The notes under the pieces are model-generated. The model ran no database searches and was not told the origin of the DNA. It saw only the letters and a program-made list of their open reading frames with translations. The position numbers and the translations under genes are program-made. Below are positions 46,755-57,335 of a stretch of 64,000 nt of DNA, one piece after another. This DNA is from Macrobrachium rosenbergii (taxonomy: Eukaryota > Arthropoda > Malacostraca > Decapoda > Palaemonidae). Within the stretch, counting starts at the first letter, position 1. The number at the start of each line of letters is the position of its first letter. The stretch is taken from contig NC_089741.1 of NCBI RefSeq assembly GCF_040412425.1, forward strand, positions 42,667,038 to 42,731,037, written 5' to 3'.

Positions 46755-47180
46755 CGAGCAAGAGGCGGAACAGAAAGGTAGGCCTATGTGTTTATTTGTT
46801 ACTTCTCTGCTCTGAAGAGAGCCGAGAAGCTCTAAAATAAATAGAATTCCGCGTCAGTGTAGGATTCTTTTTTCTTTTTTATGCCGTAAATCATAGACAG
46901 GAAATTAAAAGAAACCTACCTCACATTCTTCGTGTCAAAAATAAATAAAAAAAAAGTGGAAAAATGTTCCCGAGGTGTTTGTGTTTTTTCACCGTCATTT
47001 CCTAACTACCGGGGAAATAAAGGGAGCCTATTCGTTTCACGTTATGTCCGAGAATATTAAGTTACTGAAATGTGTTGTTTTCGCTGGTTTTCTACTTGAG
47101 GTCGTTAGGGGAGGAAAATGAAATGGAAGACTGAATTCATTAATATATACATACACAGATATGTGTGTATGTGTGTGCAC
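46755..47180. other. Unassigned sequence
   Basis: No named feature. TAGGCCTA occurs at 46779. Confidence 0.4.
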
Positions 47181-47452
<272 letters not shown>

Positions 47453-47457
<5 letters not shown>

Positions 47458-47814
47458 CACACATAATGCATATAAGCACGTATATAAAAAAATCTTTTAA
47501 TACACAATGCATGCGAAAATGCAGACGCTCTCAAACCATCTTCTAAAAACTGTACAAAAAAAACAAACAAAATAAAAAAAAAAAAAAAACACGCCAAAAA
47601 AAAAAGTTACGCCCCGCTATTTCCCCTCCACCCAAACAAAAAAAAAAAAAAAAAAAAAAATAACAAGGGGGAAAAGGAAAGCCTTACATCACGGCAGTCA
47701 TAAAAAACACTTTTATGTGCTGTATGGCGAGCAGAGAATAACACTATTTTTCTTTTAATTTATATGTTACCTATAGGCTGTTTTTTTTTTTCGGCGCGGG
47801 GTGGGGTGGGGTGG
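47453..47814. other. Unassigned; A-rich
   Basis: Poly-A tracts lie near 47574-47600 and 47637-47660, and a G-rich GGGGTGGGGTGGGGTGGG patch near 47800. No gene was recognised. Confidence 0.45.
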
Positions 47815-48436
47815 GAGGGGAGGGATCCGCGCACGCGCACTAAATAGTCCTAATCGAGTCGAGACCAGAACTCGCCTAGGAAAGAGAAGAAGAGTTGTTA
47901 TTAAAGGTTAAACCAGAAAAGGGAAACTTTAAAAAATGGTTAAAAATTAGGTTAAAAAAAAAAGAAAATTAAAAGAGGGGACGGGAGGGGGTGTTTACCG
48001 AAGGTTGGGGGAGGGGGCGAATTGGTTAGCTGGTCAGGGATCCGCGCACGCGCACTAAATAGCCCTAATCGAGTCGAGACCAGAACTCGCCTAGGAAAGA
48101 GAAGAATTATTATATTAAAGGTTAAACCAGAAAAAGGAAACTAAAAAAATTAAAAAATGAGGTAAAAAAAAAAGAAAATTAAAAGAGGGGGCGAATGGGG
48201 GAGTGTTTACCGAAAGTCTGAGGGGGGGTAATTGGTTACTGGTCAGGAATCCGCGCACGCGCACTAAATAGCCCTAATCGAGTCGAGACCAGGACTCGCC
48301 AAGGAAAGAAGAAGAATAAACGAATAAACCAGAAGAAAGGAAACTTTAGAAAAAAAATAGTTAAAAAAGGGGTAAAACGAAAAAAGAAAAAGCAAAAAAT
48401 TAAAAGAGGGAATGGGGGTGTTTACAGAAGGTTGGG
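47815..48436. repeat. Tandem repeat, about 210-bp unit (units 1-3)
   Basis: Units start with GGGATCCGCGCACGCGCACT near 47822, 48037 and 48246. They contain AATCGAGTCGAGACCAG, ACTCGCCTAGGAAAGAGAAG, TTAAAGGTTAAACCAGAA, GGAAACTTTA, AAAAGAAAATTAAAAGAGGG and GTGTTTACCGAAGGTTGGGG. Periods are 215 and 209 bp. The unit resumes at 48721 after a SINE insertion. Confidence 0.93.
48424..48436. repeat. Target-site duplication of the SINE, left copy
   Basis: ACAGAAGGTTGGG, identical to 48721-48733 on the other side of the insertion. Confidence 0.9.
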
Positions 48437-48720
48437 CAGCTCTTCGTTGGGCGAGTCAGTAGAGCTGTGGACTGGCACTCGCTAGGCCCGAGTTTGAGTC
48501 TCCGGCCGACTGATGAAGAGTTAAAGGAATTTATTTCTGGTGATAGAAATTCATTTCTCGCTATAATGTGGTTCGGATTCGACAATAAGCTGTAGGTCCC
48601 GTTGCTAAGTAACCAATTGGTTCTTAGCCGCGTAAAATAAGTCTAATCCTTCGGGCCAGCCCTAGGAGAGCTGTTAATCAGCTCAGTGGTCTGGTAAAAC
48701 TAAGGTATACTTAACTTTTA
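48437..48720 (+). mobile_element. Full-length tRNA-derived SINE, 284 bp
   Basis: The head is tRNA-like. A box-A-like GGGCGAGTCAGTAGAGCTGT lies at about 48450 and a box-B-like GAGTTTGAGTCTCC at about 48491, about 35 bp apart as in a tRNA promoter. The body has TTTATTTCTGG, TCATTTCTCGCTATAATGTG, GTAACCAATTGGTTCTTAGC and CCTTCGGGCCAGCCCTAGGA. A perfect 6-bp hairpin GAGCTGTTAATCAGCTC lies near 48667. The tail is TAAGGTATACTTAACTTTTA, with no long poly-A. It is bounded exactly by a 13-bp target-site duplication and sits inside a 210-bp tandem unit, so its ends are certain. SINEs of this kind are copied by partner LINE machinery, not by their own product. Confidence 0.92.
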
Positions 48721-48840
48721 ACAGAAGGTTGGGGGGTTGGTTGATTGGTTAGCGATCAGCGCACGCGCACTAAACAGCCCCAATCGAGCTGAAACCTAGA
48801 CGCACCCAGGAAAAGAATAAACGATGAAAGCTGGAGGAGG
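48721..48840. repeat. Tandem repeat, about 210-bp unit (unit 4, continued after the SINE)
   Basis: Starts with the right copy of the 13-bp target-site duplication (48721-48733), then GCGCACGCGCACTAAACAGC at about 48756 and a diverged remainder. Subtracting the SINE and one duplication restores a period of about 205 bp. Confidence 0.85.
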
Positions 48841-48902
48841 AAGCAAATAAAAGTTATAAAAAAGGAGATGAAACAAAAAAGGAAACTTAAAGTAAAAACA
48901 TG

Positions 48903-49896
48903 TAAAAAATGCGCCCAAGTTTCTTCGGCGCAATCGAGTTTTCTGTACAGCCGCTACAGCGTATAATCAAGGCGACCGAAAATAGATGTATTTTTCGGTG
49001 GTCTCGGTGTAATGCTGTATGAGCCGCGGCCCTTGAAACTTTAACCACTGCCCGGTGGTGGCCTATGTTGTTGCGTCGCCAGAAGCACGATTATGGGTAG
49101 ATTCAACCTTAAATAGAATAAAAACTACTGAGGCTAGAGGGCTGCGATTTGGTATGTATGATGACTGGAGGGTTGATGATCAACTTACCAATTTGCAGCC
49201 CTCTAGCCTCAGGAGTTTTTAAGATCTGAAGGCGGACAGAAAAAGTGCAGACAGAAAAAGTGCGGACAGAAAAAGTGCGGACAATAAAAAGTGCAGACAG
49301 AAAAAAGTGCGGACAGAAAAAAGTACAAACAGAAAAAGTGCAGACAGAAAAAAGTGCGGACAGAAAAAAGTACAAACAGAAAAAGTGCAGACAGAAAAAA
49401 ATGCGGACAAAAATGTGCGGAAAGAAAAAAGTGCGGACAGAAAAAAGTACAAACAGAAAAAGTGCAGACAGAAAAAAGTGCGGACAGAAAAAAGTACAAA
49501 CAGAAAAAGTGCAGACAGAAAAAAGTACAAACAGAAAAAGTGCAGACAGAAAAAGTGTGACAGAAAAAGTGCGGACAATAAAAAGTGCAGACAGAAAAAG
49601 TGGGACAGAAAAAGTACAAACAGAAAAAGTGCATACAGAAAAAATGCGGACAAAAAGTGCGGACAGAAAAAGTGCGGACAGAAAAAGTACAAACAGAAAA
49701 AGTGCAGACAGAAAAAAGTGCGGACAGAAAAAAGTACAAACAGAAAAAGTGCAGACAGAAAAAAGTGCGGACAGAAAAAAGTACAAACAGAAAAAGTGCA
49801 CAGAAAAAAAAAATGAGGACAAAAATGTGCAGGCAGAAAAAGCGCGGACGGACAGACAAGGCCGGCACAACAGTTATCTTTTACAGAAAACTAAAA
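48903..49896 (+). mobile_element. Foldback family B, copy 2, with expanded internal array
   Basis: The left end has a hairpin (GCGCCCAAGTTTCTTCGGCG), then CGAGTTTTCTGTACAGCCGC, ACCGAAAATAGATGTATTT, GGTGGTCTCGGTGTAATGCT, GAGCCGCGGCCC and GCCCGGTGGTGGCCTATGTT. A long inverted repeat follows (49121-49157 against about 49185-49220). The subrepeat region, one to a few units in other copies, is expanded here to about 620 bp. The right end is CGGACGGACAGACAAGGCCG then GCACAACAGTTATCTTTTAC and AGAAAACTAAAA. No protein is encoded. The frames of up to 253 codons (49109-49870 minus, 49245-49982 plus) run through the array. Confidence 0.88.
49230..49855. repeat. 15-16 bp minisatellite inside family B copy 2, about 40 copies
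   Basis: Three unit types are GTGCGGACAGAAAAA, GTGCAGACAGAAAAA and GTACAAACAGAAAAA, often with one extra A. They recur in the order GCAG-GCGG-ACAA, giving a higher-order period of about 47 bp. Long frames with repeating Lys/Lys/Thr/Glu or Phe/Cys/Leu/Ser stay open on both strands because stops are absent from the unit. Confidence 0.95.
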
Positions 49897-50127
49897 GGAA
49901 ACTTAAAATAAAAAAGGGAAGGTTAAAAGGGAAGAAGAAGAGGAAGCATCAGCAGCAGCAGGAGGAACGGAACGGAACCTGACCTCCTGAAGGAAAGTTT
50001 ATGACTAAATTATACGTCAGCAACTGGTCCCCGCCACACGGGTGTACAAGACTCCTCCTCTACTTCTTCTTCTCTCTAAGTTTCCAGAGTCCCCTTGGTC
50101 CTGTGATTCCGGGAATGAAATGAAACT

Positions 50128-50631
50128 TTTTAGTTTTCTGTAAAAGAAAACTATTGTCCGTCCGTCCGCACTTTTTTCTGTCCGCGCTTTATTTTGTCCA
50201 CACTATTTCTGTCTACACTTTTTTCTGTCCGCACTTTTTCTGTCCGCACTTTTTGTCCGCACTTTTTGTGTGAGTTTTCTGTGCAGCCGCTACTGCGTAT
50301 AATCAAGGCCACCGAAAATAGATCTATCTTTCGGTGGTCTCGGTAAAATGCTGTATGAGCCGCGGCCCATGAAACTCTCAGCCGGCCGTGGTGGCCTGTG
50401 TTGTTGCGTTGCCAGAAGCAAGATTACGACTAACTTTAACCTTAAATAAAATAAAAACTACTGAGGCTAGAGGGCTGCAATTTAGTATGTGTGATGATTG
50501 GAGGGTGGATGATCAACATATCAATTTGCAGCCCTCTAGCTTCAGTAGTTTTTAAGTTCTGAGGGAGGACAGAAAAAGTGCGGACGGACAGACAAAGCCG
50601 GCACAATAGTCTTCTTTTCAGAAAACTAAAA
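50128..50631 (+). mobile_element. Foldback family B, copy 3, with subrepeats at both ends
   Basis: Left end TTTTTAGTTTTCTGTAAAAG and AAAACTATTGTCCG, followed by about seven GTCCGCACTTTTT-like units. The standard body follows from GAGTTTTCTGTGCAGCCGCT. The long inverted repeat is at about 50453-50490 against 50515-50554. The right end is GCGGACGGACAGACAAAGCC, GGCACAATAGTCTTC and TTTTCAGAAAACTAAAA. The left end is therefore an inverted copy of the right end, giving long terminal inverted repeats made partly of subrepeats. Confidence 0.88.
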
Positions 50632-50638
50632 ATAATAC

Positions 50639-50687
50639 CGCAAAATTGTAATTATTGGCGATGTAGACCAATAATTACAATTTTGCG
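50639..50687. repeat. Perfect 20-bp inverted repeat, 9-nt loop
   Basis: CGCAAAATTGTAATTATTGG at 50639-50658 is the exact reverse complement of CCAATAATTACAATTTTGCG at 50668-50687, with CGATGTAGA between. It begins 8 bp after family B copy 3. Confidence 0.97.
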
Positions 50688-51069
50688 ACAGAACTCTTCT
50701 ATTTATGATATTACATTGTTTTTACTTCGTAGTTTATGAGGGAATAAATATCTTCATTCGGTAATATACGATAAAGTTAGTATTTTCTAGGTTATTAGTA
50801 ATAATAAGGTTATTAGTAATAATAACAAAAAATGCTTTTATGATTTGTACTAATAGTTTTATGTTCGCCACTGAATTTCAATCTTGTTCAAGTAATTAGC
50901 GAAAAATAAATCATAAATATTTCTTTTTTTATTAAAACACCATAAATCTATTATCCATCAAAAAACTCTGACAAACCTAAAAGTGGAGAATTTTCTAAAT
51001 TATCCCCATATGTCAGAACTGTATACACTTAACTTAAAATTCGTGCCTCGTGGAGTGCTTGCAGGCATA
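50688..51069. other. Unassigned AT-rich sequence
   Basis: GTTATTAGTAATAATAA occurs twice near 50790-50825. No gene was recognised. Confidence 0.4.
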
Positions 51070-52255
51070 AATAAGTGGAGACATGTCTTAAATTTTCTGC
51101 AAAAATAATTGAAGTCTTAAATTTTCTTCAAATATACGAGGAGATATGTCTTAAATTTTCTGCAAAAATGATTGGAGATGTCTTAAATTTTCTTCAAATA
51201 TAAGAGGAGATATGTCTTAAATTTTCTGCAAAAATAAGTGGAGATATCTCTTAAATATTCTGCAAAAATAAGTGGAGATGTCTTAAATTTTCTGCAAAAA
51301 TAAGTGGAGATATGTTTTAAATTTTCTGCAAAAATAAGTGGAGATATCTCTTAAATATTCTGCAAAAATAAATGGAGATAGGTCTTAAAATTTTGCAAAA
51401 ACAAATGGAGATATGTCTTAAATATTCTGCAAAAATAAATGGAGATGTCTTAAATTTTCTGCTAAAATAAGTGATGTCTTAAATATTCTGCAAAAATAAG
51501 TGGGGATGTCTTAAATTTTCTGCAAAAATAAGTGGAGATGTCTTAAATTTTCTGCAAAAATAAGTGGGGATTGTCTTAAATTTTCTGCTAAAATAAGTGG
51601 GGATGTCTTAAATATTCTGCGAAAATAAGTGTTGATATGTCTTAAATTTTCTGCAAAAATATGTGGGGATGTCTTAAGTTTTCTGCAAATATAAGTGGGG
51701 ATGTCTTAACTTTTCTGCAAAAATAAGTGGAGATATCTCTTAAATATTCTGCAAAAATAAGTGGAGATATGTCTTAAATTTTCTGCCAAAATAAGTGGAG
51801 ATATGTCTTCAATTTTCTGCAAAAATAAGTGGAGATATGTCTTCCATTTTCTGCAAAAATAAGTGGGGATGTCTTAAATTTTCTGCAAAAATAAGTGGGG
51901 ATGTCTTAAATTTTCTGCTAAAATAAGTGGGGATATGTCTTAAATTTTCTGCAAAAATAAGTGTTGATATGTCTTAAATTTTCTGCAAAAATATGTGGGG
52001 ATGTCTTAAGTTTTCTGCAAATATAAGTGGAGATATGTCTTAAATTTTCTGCATAAATAAGTGCTGATATGTCTTAAATTTTCAGCAAAAATAAGTGGAG
52101 ATGTCTTACATTTTCTGCAAAAATAAGTGTTGATATGTCTTAAATTTTCTGCAAAAATATGTGGGGATACGTCTTAAATTTCCTGCAAAACTATGTGGGG
52201 ATATGTCTTAAATATTCTGCAAAAATAAGTGGAGATATGTCTTAAATTTTCTGAA
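51070..52255. repeat. 32-36 bp minisatellite, about 34 copies
   Basis: Unit AAAAATAAGTGGAGATATGT plus CTTAAATTTTCTGC, with versions lacking AT in GAGATATG and versions with GGGGATG or GTTGATATG. Variant types occur in runs and in repeated order, suggesting multi-unit amplification. Confidence 0.95.
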
Positions 52256-52770
52256 GTCTAGACTTCAGACAAAATATCCCAAGGCATTCAATACAAAATC
52301 CAATCCATATTCAAAGTACCAAGCTCATGAACGGCCAAATTTTCTGAACAAAAGCAGCGGGAATGTTCAGTACCATTGTCTCCGTTCTACGTAATCTCTT
52401 GTAATCTCTTGTAATCTCTTACGTAAGCAGCTCAGTACAAGACAATGAAAATCCGTCGCCTTTGAAATCTCGGGAGTGTGGGGGGGAGGGGGAAGACCAC
52501 TAATCCTGTCCTAGCCAGGATATGAGAGAAGGGATAAGGTCCCGCCTCGCGACAAAACGAAGCGTTATATACATACACTTGCAGCAAGCCTTAGCGGTCT
52601 CATGCAAGCATCGAAAATTTGTGGAATATAAATATATATAATATATATATATACATAATATATATACTGTACGAGTATATATATATATATATGCATAAAA
52701 TATATACATATATAGATATATATACTATATATATAGATAGATAGATATAATACAATATATATGTAATATA
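52256..52770. other. Unassigned sequence ending in AT patches
   Basis: GTAATCTCTT occurs three times in tandem near 52390-52420. AT-rich patches start at 52625. Confidence 0.45.
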
Positions 52771-52775
52771 TACAT

Positions 52776-52852
<77 letters not shown>

Positions 52853-52888
52853 CAATATATATGTAACATATAAATACACATATATATA

Positions 52889-52966
<78 letters not shown>
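52771..52966. repeat. Two (AT)n arrays
   Basis: About 52776-52848 and 52892-52966. The flanks ATAATACAATATATATGTAA occur before both arrays (about 52747 and 52847), so the pair arose by duplication. Confidence 0.96.
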
Positions 52967-52969
<3 letters not shown>

Positions 52970-53311
52970 TAAACTTCATTCTTTTCTTCAAAGACGTGGT
53001 TCAGCATTACACTCCTACAATTGCCAGCCATCACGTGGAAGCAGTACATTACAACCTACTACTTAGGATGAGATTGTCAGTAATAACTGTATTCACCTGC
53101 CCGTGGAAGGAAGGACTCAGGCAATTTCTCTCCACAAAAGCAAAGTCGTGACAGATAGCTTTCGCATGACGGAAACCATTTGTCATCATGTTTGCAGACT
53201 GATGACCAACCCTCGCCCGGCTGGAAATTACAGAGAATAACGTTGACTTTGGAAGCATTGATCTACTGGTACACCAAGAGAGAGAGAGGGCTAGTCCTTT
53301 GAATAATGACT
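52967..53311. other. Unassigned sequence
   Basis: The 69-codon minus frame at 53049-53258 shows no recognised motif. Confidence 0.4.
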
Positions 53312-53612
53312 CCCGTAGGAGGTGGTGCTGTCAGTGCACCTCACGCAGTGCGCTGTAAGCGTTAATTAAGGTTCTTTGCAGCGTCCCTTCGGTCCCTAGC
53401 TGCAACCCCTTTCATTTCTTTTATTATACCTCTGTGCGTATTCTCTTTCTTTCATCTTACTTTCCATCCTCTTCTAATAATTGTTTCATGGTGCAAGTGA
53501 GTTTTTCCTCCTGTTACACCTTTCAAAACTTTTTGTTCTCAATTTCCATTTCAGCGTTGAATGACCCAATAGGTCTCAGCGCTTGGCCTTTGGCCTAAAT
53601 TTTATAGTCCAT
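53312..53612 (-). mobile_element. Interspersed family A, copy 7 (inverted)
   Basis: Reading the plus strand: CTGTCAGTGCACCTCACGCA, AGGTTCTTTGCAGCGTCCCT, CTGTTACACCTTTCAAAACT, GCGCTTGGCCTTTGGCCTAA. All blocks are in reverse order and complement relative to copies 1-6. Full-length. Confidence 0.9.
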
Positions 53613-53629
53613 GCCATTCCGTTAAAAAA

Positions 53630-53870
53630 TTATTAAACGGTCTAGGGAATTTTAAAAGAATGCTTAGCATGAACAAAAACAGCGAGAAAGGAAAAAGGAC
53701 TATAAATGAAAACGTTTAGGAAATTTAAAAATCAATGTTCAACATGAACAAGTACAGCAAGAAAAGAAAAAGAACTATAAATTTAAACGGTCTAGGAAGC
53801 AAAAAAAAAAAAAAGCTTTAGCACGAACATAAACTGCAAGAAAAATGGACTAAACATGAAGACGAAATAA
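53630..53870. repeat. Tandem repeat, about 78-bp unit, 3 copies
   Basis: (A)CGGTCTAGG(G)AA, TTTAAAA, TT(A)GCATGAACA, ACAGCGAGAAA, AAAGGACTATAAATGAAAAC. Starts near 53637, 53711 and 53786. A short (GA)n follows at 53880. Confidence 0.8.
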
Positions 53871-54469
53871 AAAAAAAAAAAAGAGAGAGAGAGAGAGAGA
53901 AAGGACTTGATTATTCAAAGTGCGCACTTCTTGCACGGGTTGCATAGCAGCCGTCTCTAACTTTTTCGGGAGGTCATGAACCGCGACTTCCCCTTTTGAA
54001 GTTCATTCCAGAGCCCTTTCCCAGAATGCTATGAAGGACCTCTCGGCGAAGCTGAGTGGTATTGTATCGATCATTCTTCCAAGTAAAAAAAAAAAAAAAA
54101 ATCATAAAAAGAAACTTGCGTTGGAGTATAGAGGCCGAAACTGGCAAGTTTAAGAAGGCACGTGGGGGGAGTTTTACGAAGTTACGTAGGTGTTTTACGA
54201 AGCTTTGTAGAGTGAGAGAGAGAGAGAGAGAGACATGTCGTTTTATAAGGGGTGTAGTAGGTTCCCCTGGGGGAGTCACTCGGGCGTCTTACGAAGGGGC
54301 GAAGATATCTCGAGGAGGGAGGTCGACGTCTCAGGGAAGGCTGTATTGTGAAGTGGTTGGTGTGTGTGTGTGTGTGTGTGTGCGTGTTCCATTTTAAAGG
54401 GACCACTGTATTTCATGGAAGGAATAATTGATTACAATTACGCTTCTTCACAAGACACCTTCGCCCCTT
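53871..54469. other. Unassigned sequence
   Basis: Short (GA)n lies at 54212-54232 and (GT)n at 54357-54382. The 113-codon plus frame at 54056-54397 runs from a poly-A reading through both tracts and is not credible. Confidence 0.45.
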
Positions 54470-55690
54470 TCTTAGACGTCTAAGCCCTACATAAGATAAC
54501 ATCAAGCCCCCTATTGTCTCTCAGCCCTTTACTACGGGTCTGCCTTCATTAGATACCCTTTACGATGTCTATAATCATTTCTTAGACGTCTCAGATCCTT
54601 TGAGATAACATCATCCCTTCACGACCCTTTATGTTGTCTATAACCATTTCATTGTCTACGAGACTCAGCCCTTTCAGAAGAATCGCAGTTCTCCGATTTA
54701 TATGTCTCGGGTCTACGATACTTCGAGACTTCAACGTGCGCATAAGATTTTACGATCCTTTACGAGACGTCAACGACCCTGCATAAGATTCCACGATCCT
54801 TCGTCAGTTGTCTAAGACCCTTTACGATGTCTATAATCATTTCTTAGACGTCTCAGATCCTTTACGAGACGTTTACGACCCTGCATAAGACTCTACGATC
54901 CTTCGTAAGTTGTCTATGACCCTTTATGTTGTCTATAACCATTTCTTAGACGTCTCAGATCCTTTACGAGACGTCCACGACCCTGCATAAGATTCTACGA
55001 TCCTTCGTCATAAGATTCTACGATCCTTACGAGACGTTGATGCGCCAAGATTCTCGATCCTTTACGAGATACGACCTAAGACGTCCTACGACCCTTAAGA
55101 TTCTATGATTAACGACCCTGCATAAGACCGATCCTTTTTATTAGATGTCTCACGATCCCGAGACGTCTACGACCCGCATAAGACGATCCTTCGAGACGTC
55201 AACGTTGCCTAAGACCCTTTACGATGTCTATAACCATTTATTAGATGTCTCAGATCCTTTACGAGACGTCCACGACCCTGCATAAGATTCTACGATCCTT
55301 TACGAGACGTCTACGACCCTGCATAAGATTTTACGATCCTTTACGATCCTTTACGAGACGTGTCTACGATCCTTTACCCTGCATAAGATTCACGATCCTT
55401 CGTAAGATGTCTATAAGACCCTTTACGATGTCTAAGATCATTTACGATCCTTTAGACGTCTACGACCCTGCGTAAGATTCTACGATCCTTTACGAGACGT
55501 CTACGACCCTGCATAAGATTCTACGATCCTTTACGAGACGTCTACGACCCTGCATAAGATTCTACGATCCTTTACGAGACGTCTACGACCCTGCATAAGA
55601 TTCTACGATCCTTTACGAGACGTCTACGACCCTGCATAAGATGTCTACGAACCCTGCCTAAGTTATTTATGATCCTTCACAAAAAAATCT
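54470..55690. repeat. 41-bp minisatellite, degenerate then homogeneous
   Basis: Consensus unit TACGACCCTGCATAAGATTC plus TACGATCCTTTACGAGACGTC. The 55440-55640 part is nearly perfect while 54470-55100 is degenerate and carries TTAGACGTCTCAGATCC and GATGTCTATAA(C/T)CATTT variants. Homogenisation seems to have occurred toward the right. Confidence 0.93.
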
Positions 55691-56035
55691 ACAAGTCCTC
55701 GTCAGTCGTCTATGACCCATCACAAGTTGTCTATGACAAGTTGTCTATGACTTTTACCTAAGTTGTCTTTGCAGGATACTGTCGACCACTAATAAGCTCT
55801 CTAAAACTCTTCATGAAATGTCTACAATCCTTTGCAGGATATTGTCGACCATTAATAAGTTGTCTACGACCCTTCATAAAATGTCTACGATCCTTCGCAG
55901 GGTACTGTCGACCATTAATAAGTTGTCTAAAACCCTTCATGAAATGTCTACGACCCTTCACAAGATGTTGCCGACCATTCACATGCTGTCCACAGCCTCC
56001 ATAAATGTCTACTACCTCCACAAAACGTATGTGAC
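55691..56035. repeat. 63-bp minisatellite, about 4-5 copies
   Basis: Unit TGTCGACCATTAATAAGTTG, TCTACGACCCTTCATAAAAT and GTCTACGATCCTTCGCAGGATAC. The TCTACGATCCTT block is shared with the 41-bp array, so one array evolved from the other. It is 21 codons long, so frames stay open on both strands. Confidence 0.9.
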
Positions 56036-56299
56036 CTTACATATCTTTCTCACTTCAAAACACATTGCATCTCCCTCCGCGCAAACGCCTCCACCTCTTT
56101 ATAATATTCGTATGTCCTTTTACAGTAGTCGTGGGCGCCTTGTGAGGGGGCGTGGGTACGTACCATTCCCCTGACGGGAGGTGGGTGTCAGATAACAAAT
56201 GAAAGGGGCACGAGCCTTTAATTCTCTTGCTGCGTCAATCAGCCATGTGGCACGCTTTAAACCAACACATGTATATAGCAGCTGTGATTATTCAAATCA
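56036..56299. other. Unassigned sequence
   Basis: No named feature. Decayed repeat is possible at the left edge. Confidence 0.4.
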
Positions 56300-57335
56300 T
56301 ATTCATAGCCGTATGTAACAGTTAAATGACTAGAGTGGGCAATTTCGTGTCGCTCATACGCGCATGCAAGAAAAGAACGATTTGTGTGTAACGGTGAAAT
56401 GAAAACAGTGCTTGCACTGTGTCCCTCATACAAGCATACACAAAAAGAATGATCTGCATGTCGCATACACAAAAAGAGTGATTTGTATGTAATAGTAAAA
56501 TTAAAACAATGCTTGCATTCTGTCCGTCATTCACGCATGAACAAAAAGAATGACTGTGCGGAACAATAAAATGAAAACAAATCTTATACCCTGTCTTTCT
56601 GACATGCATACACAAAAAAAAACCATTGTTTGTAATAGTAAAATAAAAACAGTTTTTGTATTGTGTCCCCACACAAGCATACACAAAAAGAATGATTTGT
56701 ATGTAACATTTGAATAAAAACAATGCTTTTACTATGTCCCTTATACAAGCATACGCAAAAAGAATGATTTGTATGCAACAGTTAAATGAAAACAATTCTT
56801 GTGTTGTGTCCCTATACAAGCATACACAAAAAGAATTACTTGTATTTGACAGTAATTTGATTACATATGGCAACGTTATCTCCCTCATACACGCATAAAC
56901 AAAAGGAATGATAGGGTATGCCCTCATACACGCATATACGAAAAGGATTTTGTATGTAACAGTTCAACTAGTACAAGAGGCATAATTCTGTTTCTGTATG
57001 CGTGCGTGATTGACTTAGAATTGCTCTTTGTATTCATTTTTCAGCTATATACAATTTTTTTATTTTTGTGTATGCGTGCATTATATACCTCATACACGCA
57101 TATATAAAAAAGAACGATTGTATGTACCAGTGAAACGTGCAGAGGGAACAATTCTATTTCCCTTATGGACGCATACACAAACAGAATTATTGTACTTAGC
57201 ATAAAAATTAATACATGGGGCAACTATATGTCCCTAATACCCGCATACCCAAAAAAAGAACGACTGTACGCAACAGAAAAATGAATAAAAGGGGTAATTA
57301 TATGTCCCTCGTACACGCATACACACCAATACACA
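56300..57335. repeat. 72-bp tandem repeat, about 14 copies
   Basis: Units contain TCCCTCATACACGCATACAC, AAAAAGAATGATTTGTATGT, AACAGTTAAATGAAAACAAT and GCTTGTACTGTG. The 72-bp period (24 codons) gives a 201-residue minus frame at 56322-56927 with a recurring SFCVCLY motif. The frame breaks where units shorten and is treated as an artefact. Confidence 0.92.

Noticed and set aside
49109..49982. Frames of 245-253 codons on both strands
   Set aside because: They run through the 15-16 bp minisatellite of family B copy 2. Composition is purely periodic and both strands are open, so they are not genes.
51070..52255. CRISPR-like array (32-36 bp units)
   Set aside because: There are no distinct spacers: whole units repeat head to tail with gradual divergence. 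The same reasoning excludes the 27-, 33- and 41-bp arrays. The DNA is eukaryotic in character.
54056..54397. 113-codon plus-strand frame
   Set aside because: It crosses poly-A, (GA)n and (GT)n tracts. The remaining residues show no motif.
56322..56927. 201-codon minus-strand cysteine-rich frame
   Set aside because: It is a reading of the 72-bp tandem repeat (24 codons) and ends where unit length changes. The cysteines come from the repeated ATACACAAAAAGAATG block.
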